DNA of 64,000 nt from Burkholderia paludis (GCF_000732615.1 NZ_JPGL01000027.1:1-64000); one strand, 5' to 3'; numbered from the stretch's first letter, positions 25,627-34,180 are shown. The notes: generated by a model not told the origin, from the letters alone. A program made the numbers and translations.

Positions 25627-27054
25627 CTAGGATAGCGCCGGCGGCGATTTCGCGTCATGTCGCGCCTGGCGAGGCGCCGCGACGAGCGATGCGGTCTTGC
25701 GATGAAAGCGCCACGCCATCAGCGCGGCGACGCTCGCGAGGCCGGCCGCGAGGCCCCACCACAGGCCGCGCGCGCCGAGGCCCGCGTGGAACGCGAGCCA
25801 GTAGCCGGTCGGGAAGCCGATGCCCCAGTAGCCGAAGGTCGCGGCGAGCATCGGGATGCGCGTGTCCTTCAGGCCGCGCAGCGCGCCCGACGCGACGGTC
25901 TGCATCCCGTCGACGATCTGGAACACCGCCGCGATGCCGAGCAGCGACGCGGCGAGCGATACCGTGGCCATGTTGGCCGGATCGTCGAGGTGAAGGTACA
26001 GGCCGACGATGGCATGCGGCGCAACGATCATCACGAGGCCCGACAGCGACATGAACGCGACGCCGAGCGCGAGCGCGACGAAGCCCGCGTGCCGCGCGGC
26101 GACGGGCGAGCCCGCGCCGACCCAGTAGCCGACCCGGACGTTCGCGGCCTGGCCGATCGCGAGCGGCACCATGAACGACACGGACGCGACGTTCAGCGCG
26201 ATCTGGTGCGCGGCCAGCGACGTCGCGCCCAGCACGCCGACCGTGAGGCCGGTCGCGAGAAACAGCGTCGATTCGACCCCGTACGTGATCGCGACGGGCC
26301 AGCCGATGCCGATCAGCTCGCCCATCATGGGCAGTTTCGGGCGCGCCGCGGTCACGAAATGGCGGAAGCGCTGCCGGCCGTGCAGCAGCCAGAGCAGCGC
26401 GAACGCGGTGAGCCAGATCGTGATCGTCGTCGCGACGGCCGAGCCGAGAAAGCCGAGGCGCGGCAGGCCGAACGCGCCGTGGATCAGCCCGTAGTTCAGC
26501 ACGCCGTTGACGCCGACGCCGCCGACCGACACCCACAGCAGCCGCCGGGCGGCGCCGATCGCCGGCAGGAACGCGCGCATCAGCCCGACGCCGATCAGGC
26601 TGCCGAGCGCCGCGAAGCGCAGGATGCCCGTGTATTCGCCGACGTGATGCGCGAGCAGCGGCGGCTCGTGGAACATCAGCAGGATCGGTTCGGACAGCGA
26701 CAGCGCGACGATGGCGGGAATCGCGAGCAGCACGGACAGGGCGAAGCCGGTCCAGTAGATGTGCGGCACCCGCTCGTCGGCCTTGGAGCCGCGCGCATGC
26801 GCGACGCTCACGCTGATCGACGACAGCACGCCTTGCAGAATGGTGACGATGACGAAGAAGAAGTTCGCGCCGAGCCCGCCCGCCGCGAGCGAATCGGGGC
26901 CGAGCGAGCCGAGCAGCACCGTGTCGGTGACGCTCATCGCCATCTGGGAAAGTTGCGCGATCGCGAGCGGCGCGGCGAGGCGCGCGGTATCGGCGGCGTG
27001 ACTGGACAGGGACGGCGGCGCGGCGGCCGTCCGCGTAAGACCGGAATGCGACAT
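25627..27054 (-). CDS. MATE family multidrug efflux protein
   Basis: A 475-residue inner membrane protein with about 12 hydrophobic helices in two MATE halves. Family landmarks: LAAPLAIAQLSQMAMSVTDT at the start of the first half, and GWPVAITYGVESTLFLATGL plus LAAHQIALNVASVSFM at the start of the second. Members export cationic drugs or metabolites using Na+ or H+ gradients. It resembles NorM, but the substrate cannot be read from sequence. Confidence 0.92.
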   Translation of the reverse strand: MSHSGLTRTAAAPPSLSSHAADTARLAAPLAIAQLSQMAMSVTDTVLLGSLGPDSLAAGGLGANFFFVIVTILQGVLSSISVSVAHARGSKADERVPHIYWTGFALSVLLAIPAIVALSLSEPILLMFHEPPLLAHHVGEYTGILRFAALGSLIGVGLMRAFLPAIGAARRLLWVSVGGVGVNGVLNYGLIHGAFGLPRLGFLGSAVATTITIWLTAFALLWLLHGRQRFRHFVTAARPKLPMMGELIGIGWPVAITYGVESTLFLATGLTVGVLGATSLAAHQIALNVASVSFMVPLAIGQAANVRVGYWVGAGSPVAARHAGFVALALGVAFMSLSGLVMIVAPHAIVGLYLHLDDPANMATVSLAASLLGIAAVFQIVDGMQTVASGALRGLKDTRIPMLAATFGYWGIGFPTGYWLAFHAGLGARGLWWGLAAGLASVAALMAWRFHRKTASLVAAPRQARHDAKSPPALS

Positions 27055-27185
27055 GGGATGGGCGCTCGCACGGGTGCGGGCCCGCGCTATATGTAGTTAT
27101 TTTGAGAGACAACCAGCTTACGGCTTTATTCGCACCGTGTCGAACGCTCGCGCCGATGGCCATGTCGCGGAAAGGGGAACCGGCG

Positions 27186-27404
27186 CTATGCCTCGCGCAC
27201 CGCGATGCGCGTGTCGCCGAGCAGCACGACCTGGCCTGCGCGGATCTTGCAGGTCTTGCGCAGCTCGACCGCGCCGTCTACTTTTACCGCGCCGGACGCG
27301 ACGATCAGCTTTGCGGAGCCGCCGCTGTCCGCGAGGCCGGTGATCTTGAGAAGGTTGTGCAGCTCGACGTATTCGCCGGTCAGCGTGAAATCCAGGTTGG
27401 GCAT
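27186..27404 (-). CDS. S4-domain RNA-binding protein, YbcJ-like
   Basis: A 72-residue protein that is almost entirely one S4 domain: FTLTGEYVELHNLLKITGLA, then GGSAKLIVASGAVKVDGAVE. YbcJ-type proteins bind RNA and are thought to act in ribosome metabolism. The ATG at 27404 gives the family N-terminus MPNLDF; the frame stays open upstream but has no family support. It is 131 bases downstream of the divergent MATE gene start side on the same strand block. Confidence 0.85.
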   Translation of the reverse strand: MPNLDFTLTGEYVELHNLLKITGLADSGGSAKLIVASGAVKVDGAVELRKTCKIRAGQVVLLGDTRIAVREA

Positions 27405-27909
27405 GACGAAGAAGGCGCGCAAGGCGCGGGAGGAATCGCCTCGCATCATACGGCACCGCGGGCCGGCACGCGAGCGCGGAGGGGCGCGGTACGCCGGTGC
27501 GGGGGAAGGGGCGTTGTTCGTCGGCAGGTGGAACGGCGGGTAACGGCCCGGGAGAGCCGAGAGCCTGCGGGTCTTTCGTCGTACCTGCCGCGTGTCGCGG
27601 CGGGGCGCGGCCGGCCGCATCGCTGCGGTTCGAACTGACGATTTTTCGTGGAGCAGGCCATGCGCCGGATTCGCGCGATGCTGATCGGTGCCGTGCCGAC
27701 GGCGTTCGTCGTGTCGGACGCGTGTGCCGCGACGGGCGTGGCGGTGCAGGGCGCGGCCGGTGCCCATGCAGCGCGTGGTGTGTCCGCCCGACGCACCGCG
27801 CAGACAGCGCTAGCCGGCTGCGCGCGCCGGGCGCGGCACCGCGACGGCGGCCCGGTTCGCGTCGTACGAACCGGGCCGCCGTCACATGTTCATGCGCAAC
27901 GGCGTGCCG
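27405..27909. other. Intergenic region with a strong inverted repeat
   Basis: About 500 bases between the S4 protein start and the stop of the 258-residue hypothetical gene. No convincing gene is present; a plus-strand frame at 27648-27968 starts with a signal-like stretch but runs through the 17-bp inverted repeat and into the next gene. The main element is that inverted repeat (27843-27883). Confidence 0.5.
27843..27883. repeat. 17-bp perfect inverted repeat
   Basis: Arms GACGGCGGCCCGGTTCG (27843-27859) and CGAACCGGGCCGCCGTC (27867-27883) enclose a 7-base loop. It lies 27 bases past the stop of the minus-strand gene 27910-28686 and could act as a terminator or mRNA 3' stabiliser, though no T-run follows. 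Confidence 0.75.
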
Positions 27910-28686
27910 TTACGGCCGGCGCTGCCCCTGTCCCGGACCCTGCGCCGGTCGCGTGGCGGCCGGCGTGAATACGCTGCGCAGCCACGCGGCGAGCCGTGCA
28001 AAGACGTCGTACGGCTCCTCGACGAAGATCTCCGGCTTCAGCAGCCGCAGGTATTCCATGATCTGCTGCGCTTCCTGCTTCTGGAACGAGCCGTGCGCGA
28101 GACCGAGCCGGAGCAGCCCGCGCAGTTCGCCGAGCTTGTCGCGCGCGGTGCTGCCGACGCTCATCTCGCACGCGAGCTTGGCCTCGTAAATCCGTTGCCG
28201 CAGCGATTCCGCAAGCCGCCACGCGGGCGTCTGCATCAGTTCCTCGAGCGTCTGGATGTCCTGCGCCGCCCCCTTGATCTGCGACGCGAGCGGGTCGATC
28301 AGCGCCGGATCGGCCTGCGCTTCGGCGACGATTGCCTTTGCCCAGTCGCGGCAAGCCTTCGCGAGTTCGTCGGGCGTCCATTCGGAACGCGACGCGAAGC
28401 CGAAGCCGAATTCGCCGGCCTGTCGCATCAGGATCGCGACGACGTCCGGAAATTCCTTGTCGAGCGTGCGCTTTGCCCACGCGTACTGGCCGCCCTGCAG
28501 CATTCGCTGCACGGCGTGCTCGGTCAGCGGCACCATGTTGTCGAGCAGTTTGGCGCGCAGGAAATCCTCGAACGACGGCGTCGCGAACTGCGGGTCGAGC
28601 TTCAGCGACACGCGGACGAACGCATCGTAGTCCTTGCGCAGGGACTCGAGCGTGTCGTCCTTGAGGGAAAGGGTGATCTGGCCCAT
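27910..28686 (-). CDS. Conserved hypothetical protein
   Basis: A 258-residue soluble protein with no recognised domain. It is rich in charged and helical segments: MGQITLSLKDDTLESLRKDY at the N-terminus, a central alpha-helical body, and a C-terminal LLKPEIFVEEPYDVFARLA followed by a proline/glutamine tail. No signal peptide or membrane helix. Codon use matches neighbours, so it is a real resident gene. It stands alone between azlD and the S4 protein. The lack of any clear motif leaves its role open. Confidence 0.75.
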   Translation of the reverse strand: MGQITLSLKDDTLESLRKDYDAFVRVSLKLDPQFATPSFEDFLRAKLLDNMVPLTEHAVQRMLQGGQYAWAKRTLDKEFPDVVAILMRQAGEFGFGFASRSEWTPDELAKACRDWAKAIVAEAQADPALIDPLASQIKGAAQDIQTLEELMQTPAWRLAESLRQRIYEAKLACEMSVGSTARDKLGELRGLLRLGLAHGSFQKQEAQQIMEYLRLLKPEIFVEEPYDVFARLAAWLRSVFTPAATRPAQGPGQGQRRP

Positions 28687-28855
28687 GAATCGTCTCGATG
28701 GCGGCCCGCGCAAGCCGGCGGCCGGCACGGCGCACCGGGGCGGGCGCAGCGTCGACTGACCGGTGCGCGACGAGGCCGGTGGCGGGTGTTCACCCCGTAT
28801 ATCGGCGCGCCGGGCGGAAACTTGAGCGCGCCGGGCCAAGCGTTCGCCCGCTCGC

Positions 28856-29194
28856 TCAGGCGGGCAGCCAGTGGGGCAGCACGATCCCTTGCCAGAGAAA
28901 GAACACCGCGAGGCCCGCCGCGATCGTCACGAGCGGGCGGCGGGTCGCCGCCGACACGAGCACGGCGGCGAGCGCGCCGACGAGCTGCGGATTGCGCCAG
29001 GTCAGCTCGACTGCGCCACCGTGCGGCGAGACGGCCATCGGCACGATGATCGCCGTCAGCACGGTGACGGGTACGAAGCCGAGCGCCGTCCGCACGAGCG
29101 GCGGGAAGGTCAGCCGTTCGCCGAACAGGAACAGCGTCGATCTGATCGCGTAGGTGATGACGGCCATCCCGAGAATCAGCAGCGCGTAGCTCAC
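28856..29194 (-). CDS. azlD: AzlD family branched-chain amino acid exporter small subunit
   Basis: A 112-residue membrane protein with four hydrophobic helices and the AzlD-type start VSYALLILGMAVITYAIR, then RTALGFVPVTVLTAIIVP. It pairs with AzlC to export branched-chain amino acids or analogues. GTG at 29194 overlaps the azlC stop codon (GTGA), the usual translational coupling for this pair. Confidence 0.9.
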   Translation of the reverse strand: MSYALLILGMAVITYAIRSTLFLFGERLTFPPLVRTALGFVPVTVLTAIIVPMAVSPHGGAVELTWRNPQLVGALAAVLVSAATRRPLVTIAAGLAVFFLWQGIVLPHWLPA

Positions 29195-29958
29195 GATGCG
29201 GCCTCCGGGTGCGAGCCGGCGCGCGCGCGCTCGTGCAGCAGCGTGAGTGCGACGCCGATCGCGACGCCGGCGGCGACCGCGCCGAGCAGCCCGAGCTTGT
29301 AGGGCCAGCCTTGCCAGAAGCAAGCCAGCGTGCCGGCCGTCGCGGCCGCCGCGAAATAGCGCAGCGTGCCGAGCTGCGGGACGACGATCGCGATGAAGGT
29401 TGCCGCCATCGCGAAATCGAGGCCGAGCGACTGCAGTCCCGGGAACGCCGCGCCGAAGCCGATGCCCGCGAGCGTCCAGATCTGCCAGTTCAGGTACATC
29501 GCGAGCCCGGACCCGAAGAAGTAGTGGGGGCCGATGGTGCCCGGCGCGAAGTGCCGGTAGTGCGCGTAGGCGACCGCGAATACCTCGTCGGTCATCAGTG
29601 CGCCGAGCGTTGCGCGCCAGCGCAGCGGCAGGTGCGCGACATAGGGGGCGAGCGTCGCGCTGTACAGCAGGTGACGCAGGTTCACGATCAGCGTGGTGGC
29701 GAGCACGACGACGAAGCCCGCGCTGCCCGCGATCAGGCCGAGCGCAATGAACTGCGCGGAGCCCGCGAACACGGCGAGCGACATCAGCGCGCCATGCCAT
29801 GCGGCAAGCGGGCCGCCGCCGACGAGCGTGCCGAAGATCACGCCGAACGGCGCGGCGCCGATCATCATCGGGATCGTGTCGCGTGCGCCGTCCAGCCATT
29901 CGTTGAGCGGGCGGCGAGCGGGCGATGCGGGTGTCGGATTCAAAGCGTATTCCTCCAT
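29191..29958 (-). CDS. azlC: AzlC family branched-chain amino acid exporter large subunit
   Basis: A 255-residue integral membrane protein. The N-terminal ARDTIPMMIGAAPFGVIFGT and the following SLAVFAGSAQFIALGLI, NLRHLLYSATLAPY and TDEVFAVAYAHY are family hallmarks. With AzlD it forms a two-component exporter (BrnFE-like). The ATG at 29958 has a good GGAGG ribosome site. An AraC-family gene lies upstream on the same strand, a likely regulator. Confidence 0.93.
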   Translation of the reverse strand: MEEYALNPTPASPARRPLNEWLDGARDTIPMMIGAAPFGVIFGTLVGGGPLAAWHGALMSLAVFAGSAQFIALGLIAGSAGFVVVLATTLIVNLRHLLYSATLAPYVAHLPLRWRATLGALMTDEVFAVAYAHYRHFAPGTIGPHYFFGSGLAMYLNWQIWTLAGIGFGAAFPGLQSLGLDFAMAATFIAIVVPQLGTLRYFAAAATAGTLACFWQGWPYKLGLLGAVAAGVAIGVALTLLHERARAGSHPEAAS

Positions 29959-30089
29959 GAACCGGAGGATAGCGGGCGGGCGAAAGGCGGGCTTGTATGT
30001 TCTTGCGCTTGCGGGATCGGGATCGGTGCGCGCCGACGCCGGCGGTATCGCGGCGCTCGCATGCCGGGCGGTGCGGGGAGGCCGCGGCG

Positions 30090-31019
30090 TCAGCGCGCCT
30101 GCCAGCGCCCGGGCGGCACGCCGAACATGCGTTTGAAGTGCCGGGTGAAGTGGCTTTGATCGACGAAGCCGCTGGCCGCCGCGACATCGGCGACCGGCAC
30201 GCCTGCGCGCAACGGCGCCAGCGCGCGCTGCAAGCGCAGCTGGTTGCGCCAGGCATGCGGCGGCATGCCGGTTGTGCGCGTGAACAGGCGGGCCGCGTGG
30301 AACGGCGACAGCCCGGCCGCCAACGCGATTTCGTCGAGCGTCACCGTGCACGTGAGGTCGGCGGCGAGCCGCTCGCGCATCGCGTCGACGCGCGGTTCGT
30401 CCGCGGTGAGGCGCGCCGGTTGCGATTGCGCATTGGCGTGGCGCACGATCAGCGTCGACAGCGCGTCGAGCATTGCCGTCTCGGCGGCGAGCGGATCGTA
30501 GATGCGCGCGGCATCCGTCGTCGAGCTGCCTGCCGCGGGACCGCCTGCCGCCGGATCGTCGTCGGTCGGCGGGTGCGCATGCGAGGGCCGGCTGTGTTCG
30601 CTGCCGGCCTCCATCATCCGGTGCGCGCGCGTGAGCCGGGCCGCAAGATCGACGTCGCGAATCACGTCGGGCGGGAACCACGGCGCGTCCTGCGTGCGGC
30701 CCGCGATCGCACTTGCGAGTTCGCGGATGAATTCGACCGGCATGTAGCCGACGCGGTAGCACCAGCCTTCATCGGCCGCGCGCGAACCCGTATGCACTTC
30801 GCCGGGATTGATCACGGGCACGGTGCCGGTTTCGGCGACGTAGCCGCTGCCGCGATAGGTGAAGCGTTCCGCGCCTTCGAGAATCACGGGGATCGTGTAC
30901 GCGTCGTGCCAGTGGGGGGCGAACGTGTGATCGCGATAGGTGGCCGTGACGAGATCCGCGTCCGGCAGCAGCGGCGTGCGCCAGTAGCGTGCGGAATCTG
31001 GAAGGCGGAGCGCGGACAT
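30090..31019 (-). CDS. AraC family transcriptional regulator
   Basis: A 309-residue regulator: N-terminal cupin-like sensor (HWHDAYTIPVILEGAERFTY, INPGEVHTG) and C-terminal double HTH (LDEIALAAGLSPFHAARLF and VADVAAASGFVDQSHFTRHF). An alanine/proline-rich linker (about 145-175) joins them and is longer than usual. It lies 131 bases upstream of azlC on the same strand, so it probably controls amino acid export. Confidence 0.9.
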   Translation of the reverse strand: MSALRLPDSARYWRTPLLPDADLVTATYRDHTFAPHWHDAYTIPVILEGAERFTYRGSGYVAETGTVPVINPGEVHTGSRAADEGWCYRVGYMPVEFIRELASAIAGRTQDAPWFPPDVIRDVDLAARLTRAHRMMEAGSEHSRPSHAHPPTDDDPAAGGPAAGSSTTDAARIYDPLAAETAMLDALSTLIVRHANAQSQPARLTADEPRVDAMRERLAADLTCTVTLDEIALAAGLSPFHAARLFTRTTGMPPHAWRNQLRLQRALAPLRAGVPVADVAAASGFVDQSHFTRHFKRMFGVPPGRWQAR

Positions 31020-31081
31020 GATCGGGCGCGGGAGCGGTCGAACCGACAGTGTATCGCTCGCGCGTCCGGCCGGCGCGGGCT

Positions 31082-31567
31082 TTACTTGACCGGAATCGTC
31101 GTGCCGGCCGGCATCGGCACCGCGGTGACGGCGTTCTTCGGGCTGCCGCTGACGATGCGGTCGCTGTAGGTCAGGTAGACGATCGTGTTGCGCTTCGCGT
31201 CGACCACGCGCACGACGTGCAAGGTCTTGAAGATGAACGACATGCGCTCGCTGAACACGTCGGTTTGCTGCTTGAGCGGCTCCTTGAAGCTGATCGGGCC
31301 GACCTGCCGGCAGGCGATCGACGCCTCGCTCGGATCCTCGGCGACGCCGAGCGTGCCCTTGATCCCGCCCGTGCGGGCGCGTGATACGTAGCAGGTCACG
31401 CCGTTGACGACCGGATCGTCATACGCCTCGACGACCACGCGATCGGAGCCCGTGACGCGGAAATGGGTGTTGACGCTGCCGACTTCCTCCGCATGGGCAA
31501 GCGGTGCCGCGGCAAGCGCGGAGAGGAGCAGGGCGAGCGGGGCGGAGCGGAGGAGGCGGTGCTTCAT
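31082..31567 (-). CDS. creA: CreA family periplasmic protein
   Basis: A 161-residue exported protein. Signal peptide about 1-26 (cleavage LAHA-EEVG), then the CreA domain with [29 protein letters not shown] and [19 protein letters not shown]. The two cysteines could form a disulfide. CreA proteins are widespread but their role is unknown; in E. coli the gene sits beside creBC, absent here. The tRNA-Asn cluster ends 120 bases before its start. Confidence 0.93.
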   Translation of the reverse strand: MKHRLLRSAPLALLLSALAAAPLAHAEEVGSVNTHFRVTGSDRVVVEAYDDPVVNGVTCYVSRARTGGIKGTLGVAEDPSEASIACRQVGPISFKEPLKQQTDVFSERMSFIFKTLHVVRVVDAKRNTIVYLTYSDRIVSGSPKNAVTAVPMPAGTTIPVK

Positions 31568-31650
31568 CGACGTGACCGGATGCGAATGCGGGACAGAGAC
31601 TCTAGCATGCGCATGCCCGTGCCACGAAAACGCGCGAGGCGGGCCGGAAA

Positions 31651-31680
31651 AACAAAAGGCCCGTCGAATGACGGGCCTTT
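31651..31680 (-). terminator. Final terminator of the tRNA-Asn cluster
   Basis: A perfect 11-bp stem (AAAGGCCCGTC at 31655-31665, GACGGGCCTTT at 31670-31680). On the minus strand it is followed by TTTTGTTTTT, so it terminates transcription coming out of the tRNA genes. Confidence 0.85.
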
Positions 31681-31687
31681 CGCTGTC

Positions 31688-31763
31688 TGGCTCCCCGACC
31701 TGGGCTCGAACCAGGGACCTACGGATTAACAGTCCGGCGCTCTACCGACTGAGCTATCGGGGA
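31688..31763 (-). tRNA. tRNA-Asn (GTT), copy 4 in transcription order
   Basis: A 76-base tRNA on the minus strand beginning TCCCCGATAG and ending in encoded CCA. The anticodon loop CTGTTAA gives anticodon GTT; T-loop GGTTCGAGCC and D-loop AGCTCAGTCGG are canonical, and the acceptor stem TCCCCGA pairs with TCGGGGA. It is identical to the three other copies. Confidence 0.97.
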
Positions 31764-31770
31764 ATAAATC

Positions 31771-31799
31771 GGTATATCTGCGTGTTTGCGTACCAGCAA
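31771..31799 (-). promoter_or_regulatory. Candidate promoter in tRNA spacer 3
   Basis: Minus strand: TTGCTG, 17 bases, TATACC, with the predicted start at or one base before the tRNA 5' end. The -35 overlaps the T-run of the spacer terminator. The same element recurs at 31918-31946 and 32065-32093. Confidence 0.4.
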
Positions 31800-31823
31800 A
31801 AAGCCCGTCCACTTTCAACGGGC
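31798..31823 (-). terminator. Intrinsic terminator in tRNA spacer 3
   Basis: Minus strand: stem GCCCGT / ACGGGC with a nine-base loop, followed by five Ts. It stands just past the end of tRNA-Asn copy 3. Confidence 0.7.
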
Positions 31824-31834
31824 CTTTGCGTTTT

Positions 31835-31910
31835 TGGCTCCCCGACCTGGGCTCGAACCAGGGACCTACGGATTAACAGTCCGGCGCTCTACCGACTGAG
31901 CTATCGGGGA
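31835..31910 (-). tRNA. tRNA-Asn (GTT), copy 3
   Basis: Identical 76-base tRNA-Asn with anticodon GTT and encoded CCA; 147 bases from the next copy. Confidence 0.97.
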
Positions 31911-31917
31911 ATAAATC

Positions 31918-31946
31918 GGTATATCTGCGTGTTTGCGTACCAGCAA
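31918..31946 (-). promoter_or_regulatory. Candidate promoter in tRNA spacer 2
   Basis: Exact copy of the TTGCTG-N17-TATACC element of spacer 3, ahead of tRNA-Asn copy 3. Confidence 0.4.
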
Positions 31947-31970
31947 AAAGCCCGTCCACTTTCAACGGGC
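31945..31970 (-). terminator. Intrinsic terminator in tRNA spacer 2
   Basis: Identical GCCCGT / ACGGGC hairpin with T5 as in spacer 3. Confidence 0.7.
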
Positions 31971-31981
31971 CTTTGCGTTTT

Positions 31982-32057
31982 TGGCTCCCCGACCTGGGCT
32001 CGAACCAGGGACCTACGGATTAACAGTCCGGCGCTCTACCGACTGAGCTATCGGGGA
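31982..32057 (-). tRNA. tRNA-Asn (GTT), copy 2
   Basis: Identical 76-base tRNA-Asn with anticodon GTT and encoded CCA. Confidence 0.97.
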
Positions 32058-32064
32058 ATAAATC

Positions 32065-32093
32065 GGTATATCTGCGTGTTTGCGTACCAGCAA
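32065..32093 (-). promoter_or_regulatory. Candidate promoter in tRNA spacer 1
   Basis: Exact copy of the TTGCTG-N17-TATACC element, ahead of tRNA-Asn copy 2. Confidence 0.4.
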
Positions 32094-32117
32094 AAAGCCC
32101 GTCCACTTTCAACGGGC
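32092..32117 (-). terminator. Intrinsic terminator in tRNA spacer 1
   Basis: Identical GCCCGT / ACGGGC hairpin with T5, just past tRNA-Asn copy 1. Confidence 0.7.
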
Positions 32118-32128
32118 CTTTGCGTTTT

Positions 32129-32204
32129 TGGCTCCCCGACCTGGGCTCGAACCAGGGACCTACGGATTAACAGTCCGGCGCTCTACCGACTGAGCTATCG
32201 GGGA
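32129..32204 (-). tRNA. tRNA-Asn (GTT), copy 1 (promoter-proximal)
   Basis: Identical 76-base tRNA-Asn with anticodon GTT and encoded CCA. It is the copy directly behind the consensus promoter at 32228-32256. Confidence 0.97.
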
Positions 32205-32227
32205 ACAAACAACAGCAGAGAAACGAG

Positions 32228-32256
32228 ATTGTATGGGGTGTTGGCTAAGCTGTCAA
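32228..32256 (-). promoter_or_regulatory. Consensus sigma-70 promoter of the tRNA-Asn cluster
   Basis: On the minus strand: perfect TTGACA (32256-32251), 17-base spacer, TACAAT (32233-32228). Start would be near 32221, leaving a leader of about 17 bases before the first tRNA. Confidence 0.85.
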
Positions 32257-32302
32257 CACCTTTGGGCTGCGGCGCACAAATTTTTTTGCGGCTGCCGCGC
32301 GA

Positions 32303-32626
32303 TCAGCGTTCGAGCAGGTGCAGTTTGTCCTGCACGTCCTTCCACTCGTCCGCGTCGGCCGGTGCCGGCTTGGTCTTCGTGATCGACGGCCAGTCCTTCG
32401 CCAGCTCGGCGTTCAGCGCGGTGAATTGCTGCTGGTCGCCCGGAACGTCTTCTTCGGCATAGATCGCATTGGTCGGGCATTCGGCGACGCACACGGCGCA
32501 GTCGATGCACTCGTCCGGATCGATGGCGAGAAAGTTGGGACCTTCACGGAAGCAATCCACCGGGCACACATCCACGCAATCCGTGTATTTGCACTTGATG
32601 CAGCCTTCGGTCACAACGTGAGTCAT
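32303..32626 (-). CDS. fdxA: Ferredoxin FdxA, 7Fe-8S type
   Basis: A 107-residue electron carrier. The N-terminal cluster motif [17 protein letters not shown] has the spacing of a 3Fe-4S site plus one ligand of a 4Fe-4S site, and [12 protein letters not shown] supplies the second site. The N-terminus [16 protein letters not shown] and the C-terminal extension of about 40 residues match the Azotobacter FdI/FdxA family. The redox partner is unknown. A possible promoter is at 32646-32673. It is divergent from pncB. Confidence 0.95.
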   Translation of the reverse strand: MTHVVTEGCIKCKYTDCVDVCPVDCFREGPNFLAIDPDECIDCAVCVAECPTNAIYAEEDVPGDQQQFTALNAELAKDWPSITKTKPAPADADEWKDVQDKLHLLER

Positions 32627-32947
32627 TAAAACGCTCCTGCTTGGCGGTATATATGGGGTGGCGTATGCGCCAAAACCGGCATTGTAACTGAAGCGCAAAA
32701 CCCGCATGGCGCGGTCGGCTATCCGGCTTATATCGTTTCGTGATTAGTTTATGGGGGCGCTTCGAGCCGGCCGCTGACAGTGCGCGCCGGCAAGACGGGC
32801 GTGCCGTGCGCGGGCGCGGCGGAGCGTATGGGGCAGGGCAAGCGGCGGTTTCGCGATGGTCGGGCCCGCATTCGGGTAACATGGCCGGCAGACCGGGCGG
32901 CGCGCGGTGCGCCGGGGCCCTGTCTCGATATTGGCGGTGCCGTAATC
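32627..32947. other. Divergent intergenic region fdxA-pncB
   Basis: 320 bases without a supportable gene. On the fdxA side is a candidate promoter (32646-32673); on the pncB side, no clear promoter is recognised. The stretch near 32730-32755 (TTATATCGTTTCGTGATTAG) is the most AT-rich. Confidence 0.5.
32646..32673 (-). promoter_or_regulatory. Possible fdxA promoter
   Basis: Minus strand: TTGGCG, 16-base spacer, TATACC, starting transcription about 15 bases before the fdxA ATG region. Moderate match only. Confidence 0.35.
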
Positions 32948-34147
32948 ATGATCATCACCTCGCTGCTCGACACGGATCTCTACAAGTTCACGATGATGCA
33001 GGTCGTCCTGCATCACTTTCCCGCGGCAAGCGTGGAATACCGTTTCAGGTGCCGTACGCCCGGCGTCGATCTCGTGCCGTACATCGACGAGATTCGCGAC
33101 GAGGTTCGCGGCCTGTGCGCGCTGCGTTTCACCGACGTCGAACTCGATTACCTGCGGCGGATGCGCTTCATCAAGAGCGACTTCGTCGATTTCCTCGCGC
33201 TGTTCCACCTGAACGAGAAGTACATCTCGATCACGCCGTCGCCGAAGGGCAACGGCGAGATCGACATCGAGATCGCGGGGCCGTGGCTGCACACGATCCT
33301 GTTCGAGATTCCGGTGCTCGCGATCGTCAACGAAGTCTATTTCCGCAACACGCAGCGCGAGCCCGACTATCGCGAGGGCCGCGAGCGGCTGCGCGACAAG
33401 ATCAAGCTGCTCGGCGCGAAGCCCGAGTTCGCCGACTGCAAGATCGCCGACTACGGCACGCGCCGGCGTTTCTCGAAGGTCTGGCACGAGGAGGTCGCGC
33501 TCACGCTGCGCGACGGCCTGGGCCCGCAGTTCGCGGGCACCAGCAACGTGCTGTATGCGATGAGGCACGGCATCACGCCGCTCGGCACGATGGCGCACGA
33601 GTACCTGCAGGCGTGCCAGGCGCTCGGCCCGCGGCTGCGCGATTCGCAGGTCTACGGTTTCGAGATGTGGGCGAAGGAATACCGCGGCGACCTCGGAATC
33701 GCGCTGTCGGACGTCTACGGAATGGATGCATTCCTGAACGACTTCGACATGTACTTCTGCAAGCTGTTCGACGGCGCGCGCCACGATTCGGGCGATCCGT
33801 TCGACTGGGGCGAGCGCATGGTGCGCCATTACGAGTCGAACCGTTGCGACCCGCGCACCAAGGTGCTGGTGTTCTCGGACGCACTCGACATCCCGAAGGT
33901 CATGCAACTGTACGAACGGTTCCGCGGCCGCTGCAAGCTCGCGTTCGGCGTCGGCACGAACCTCACCAACGATCTCGGTTACGTGCCGCTGCAGATCGTG
34001 ATCAAGATGGTTCGCTGCAACGGCCAGCCGGTCGCGAAGCTGTCGGATTCTCCTGGCAAGAGCATGTGCGACGACAAGGCTTATCTCGCATACCTGCGCC
34101 AGGTGTTCGGCATCGCGCAGCCGGTCGAGGAAGACGCGTCGAAGTAA
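32948..34147 (+). CDS. pncB: Nicotinate phosphoribosyltransferase
   Basis: A 399-residue NAD salvage enzyme making nicotinate mononucleotide from nicotinate and PRPP. Family motifs: [14 protein letters not shown] at the start, [33 protein letters not shown] with the catalytic histidine region, and [16 protein letters not shown]. Length equals E. coli PncB (400). The ATG at 32948 is chosen by family N-terminus. A LutC-type gene follows after 89 bases. Confidence 0.96.
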   Translation: MIITSLLDTDLYKFTMMQVVLHHFPAASVEYRFRCRTPGVDLVPYIDEIRDEVRGLCALRFTDVELDYLRRMRFIKSDFVDFLALFHLNEKYISITPSPKGNGEIDIEIAGPWLHTILFEIPVLAIVNEVYFRNTQREPDYREGRERLRDKIKLLGAKPEFADCKIADYGTRRRFSKVWHEEVALTLRDGLGPQFAGTSNVLYAMRHGITPLGTMAHEYLQACQALGPRLRDSQVYGFEMWAKEYRGDLGIALSDVYGMDAFLNDFDMYFCKLFDGARHDSGDPFDWGERMVRHYESNRCDPRTKVLVFSDALDIPKVMQLYERFRGRCKLAFGVGTNLTNDLGYVPLQIVIKMVRCNGQPVAKLSDSPGKSMCDDKAYLAYLRQVFGIAQPVEEDASK

Positions 34148-34180
34148 GTCCTGGCCGAACGGCCGAAGCTGCGGCGCGGC

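Larger units (their letters stand above)
31764..32128. repeat. Three identical 71-base spacers forming 147-bp tandem units
   Basis: Spacers at 31764-31834, 31911-31981 and 32058-32128 appear identical base for base, so together with the tRNAs they make an exact 147-bp tandem repeat. Each spacer contains the terminator and the candidate promoter. The outer flanks on both sides differ, which marks the ends of the amplified unit. Confidence 0.9.

Noticed and set aside
27648..27968. A 106-codon frame with a signal-like start
   Set aside because: It reads through a perfect 17-bp inverted repeat and overlaps the next gene; no homologous motif is visible.
31688..32204. Regular 147-bp repeats suggesting a CRISPR-like array
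   Set aside because: The repeated unit is a tRNA plus an identical spacer; CRISPR spacers would differ and no cas gene is present.
31404..32462. An open frame across the tRNA-Asn cluster giving repeated [16 protein letters not shown]
   Set aside because: This is the well-known false translation of tRNA genes; the tRNAs are supported by structure.
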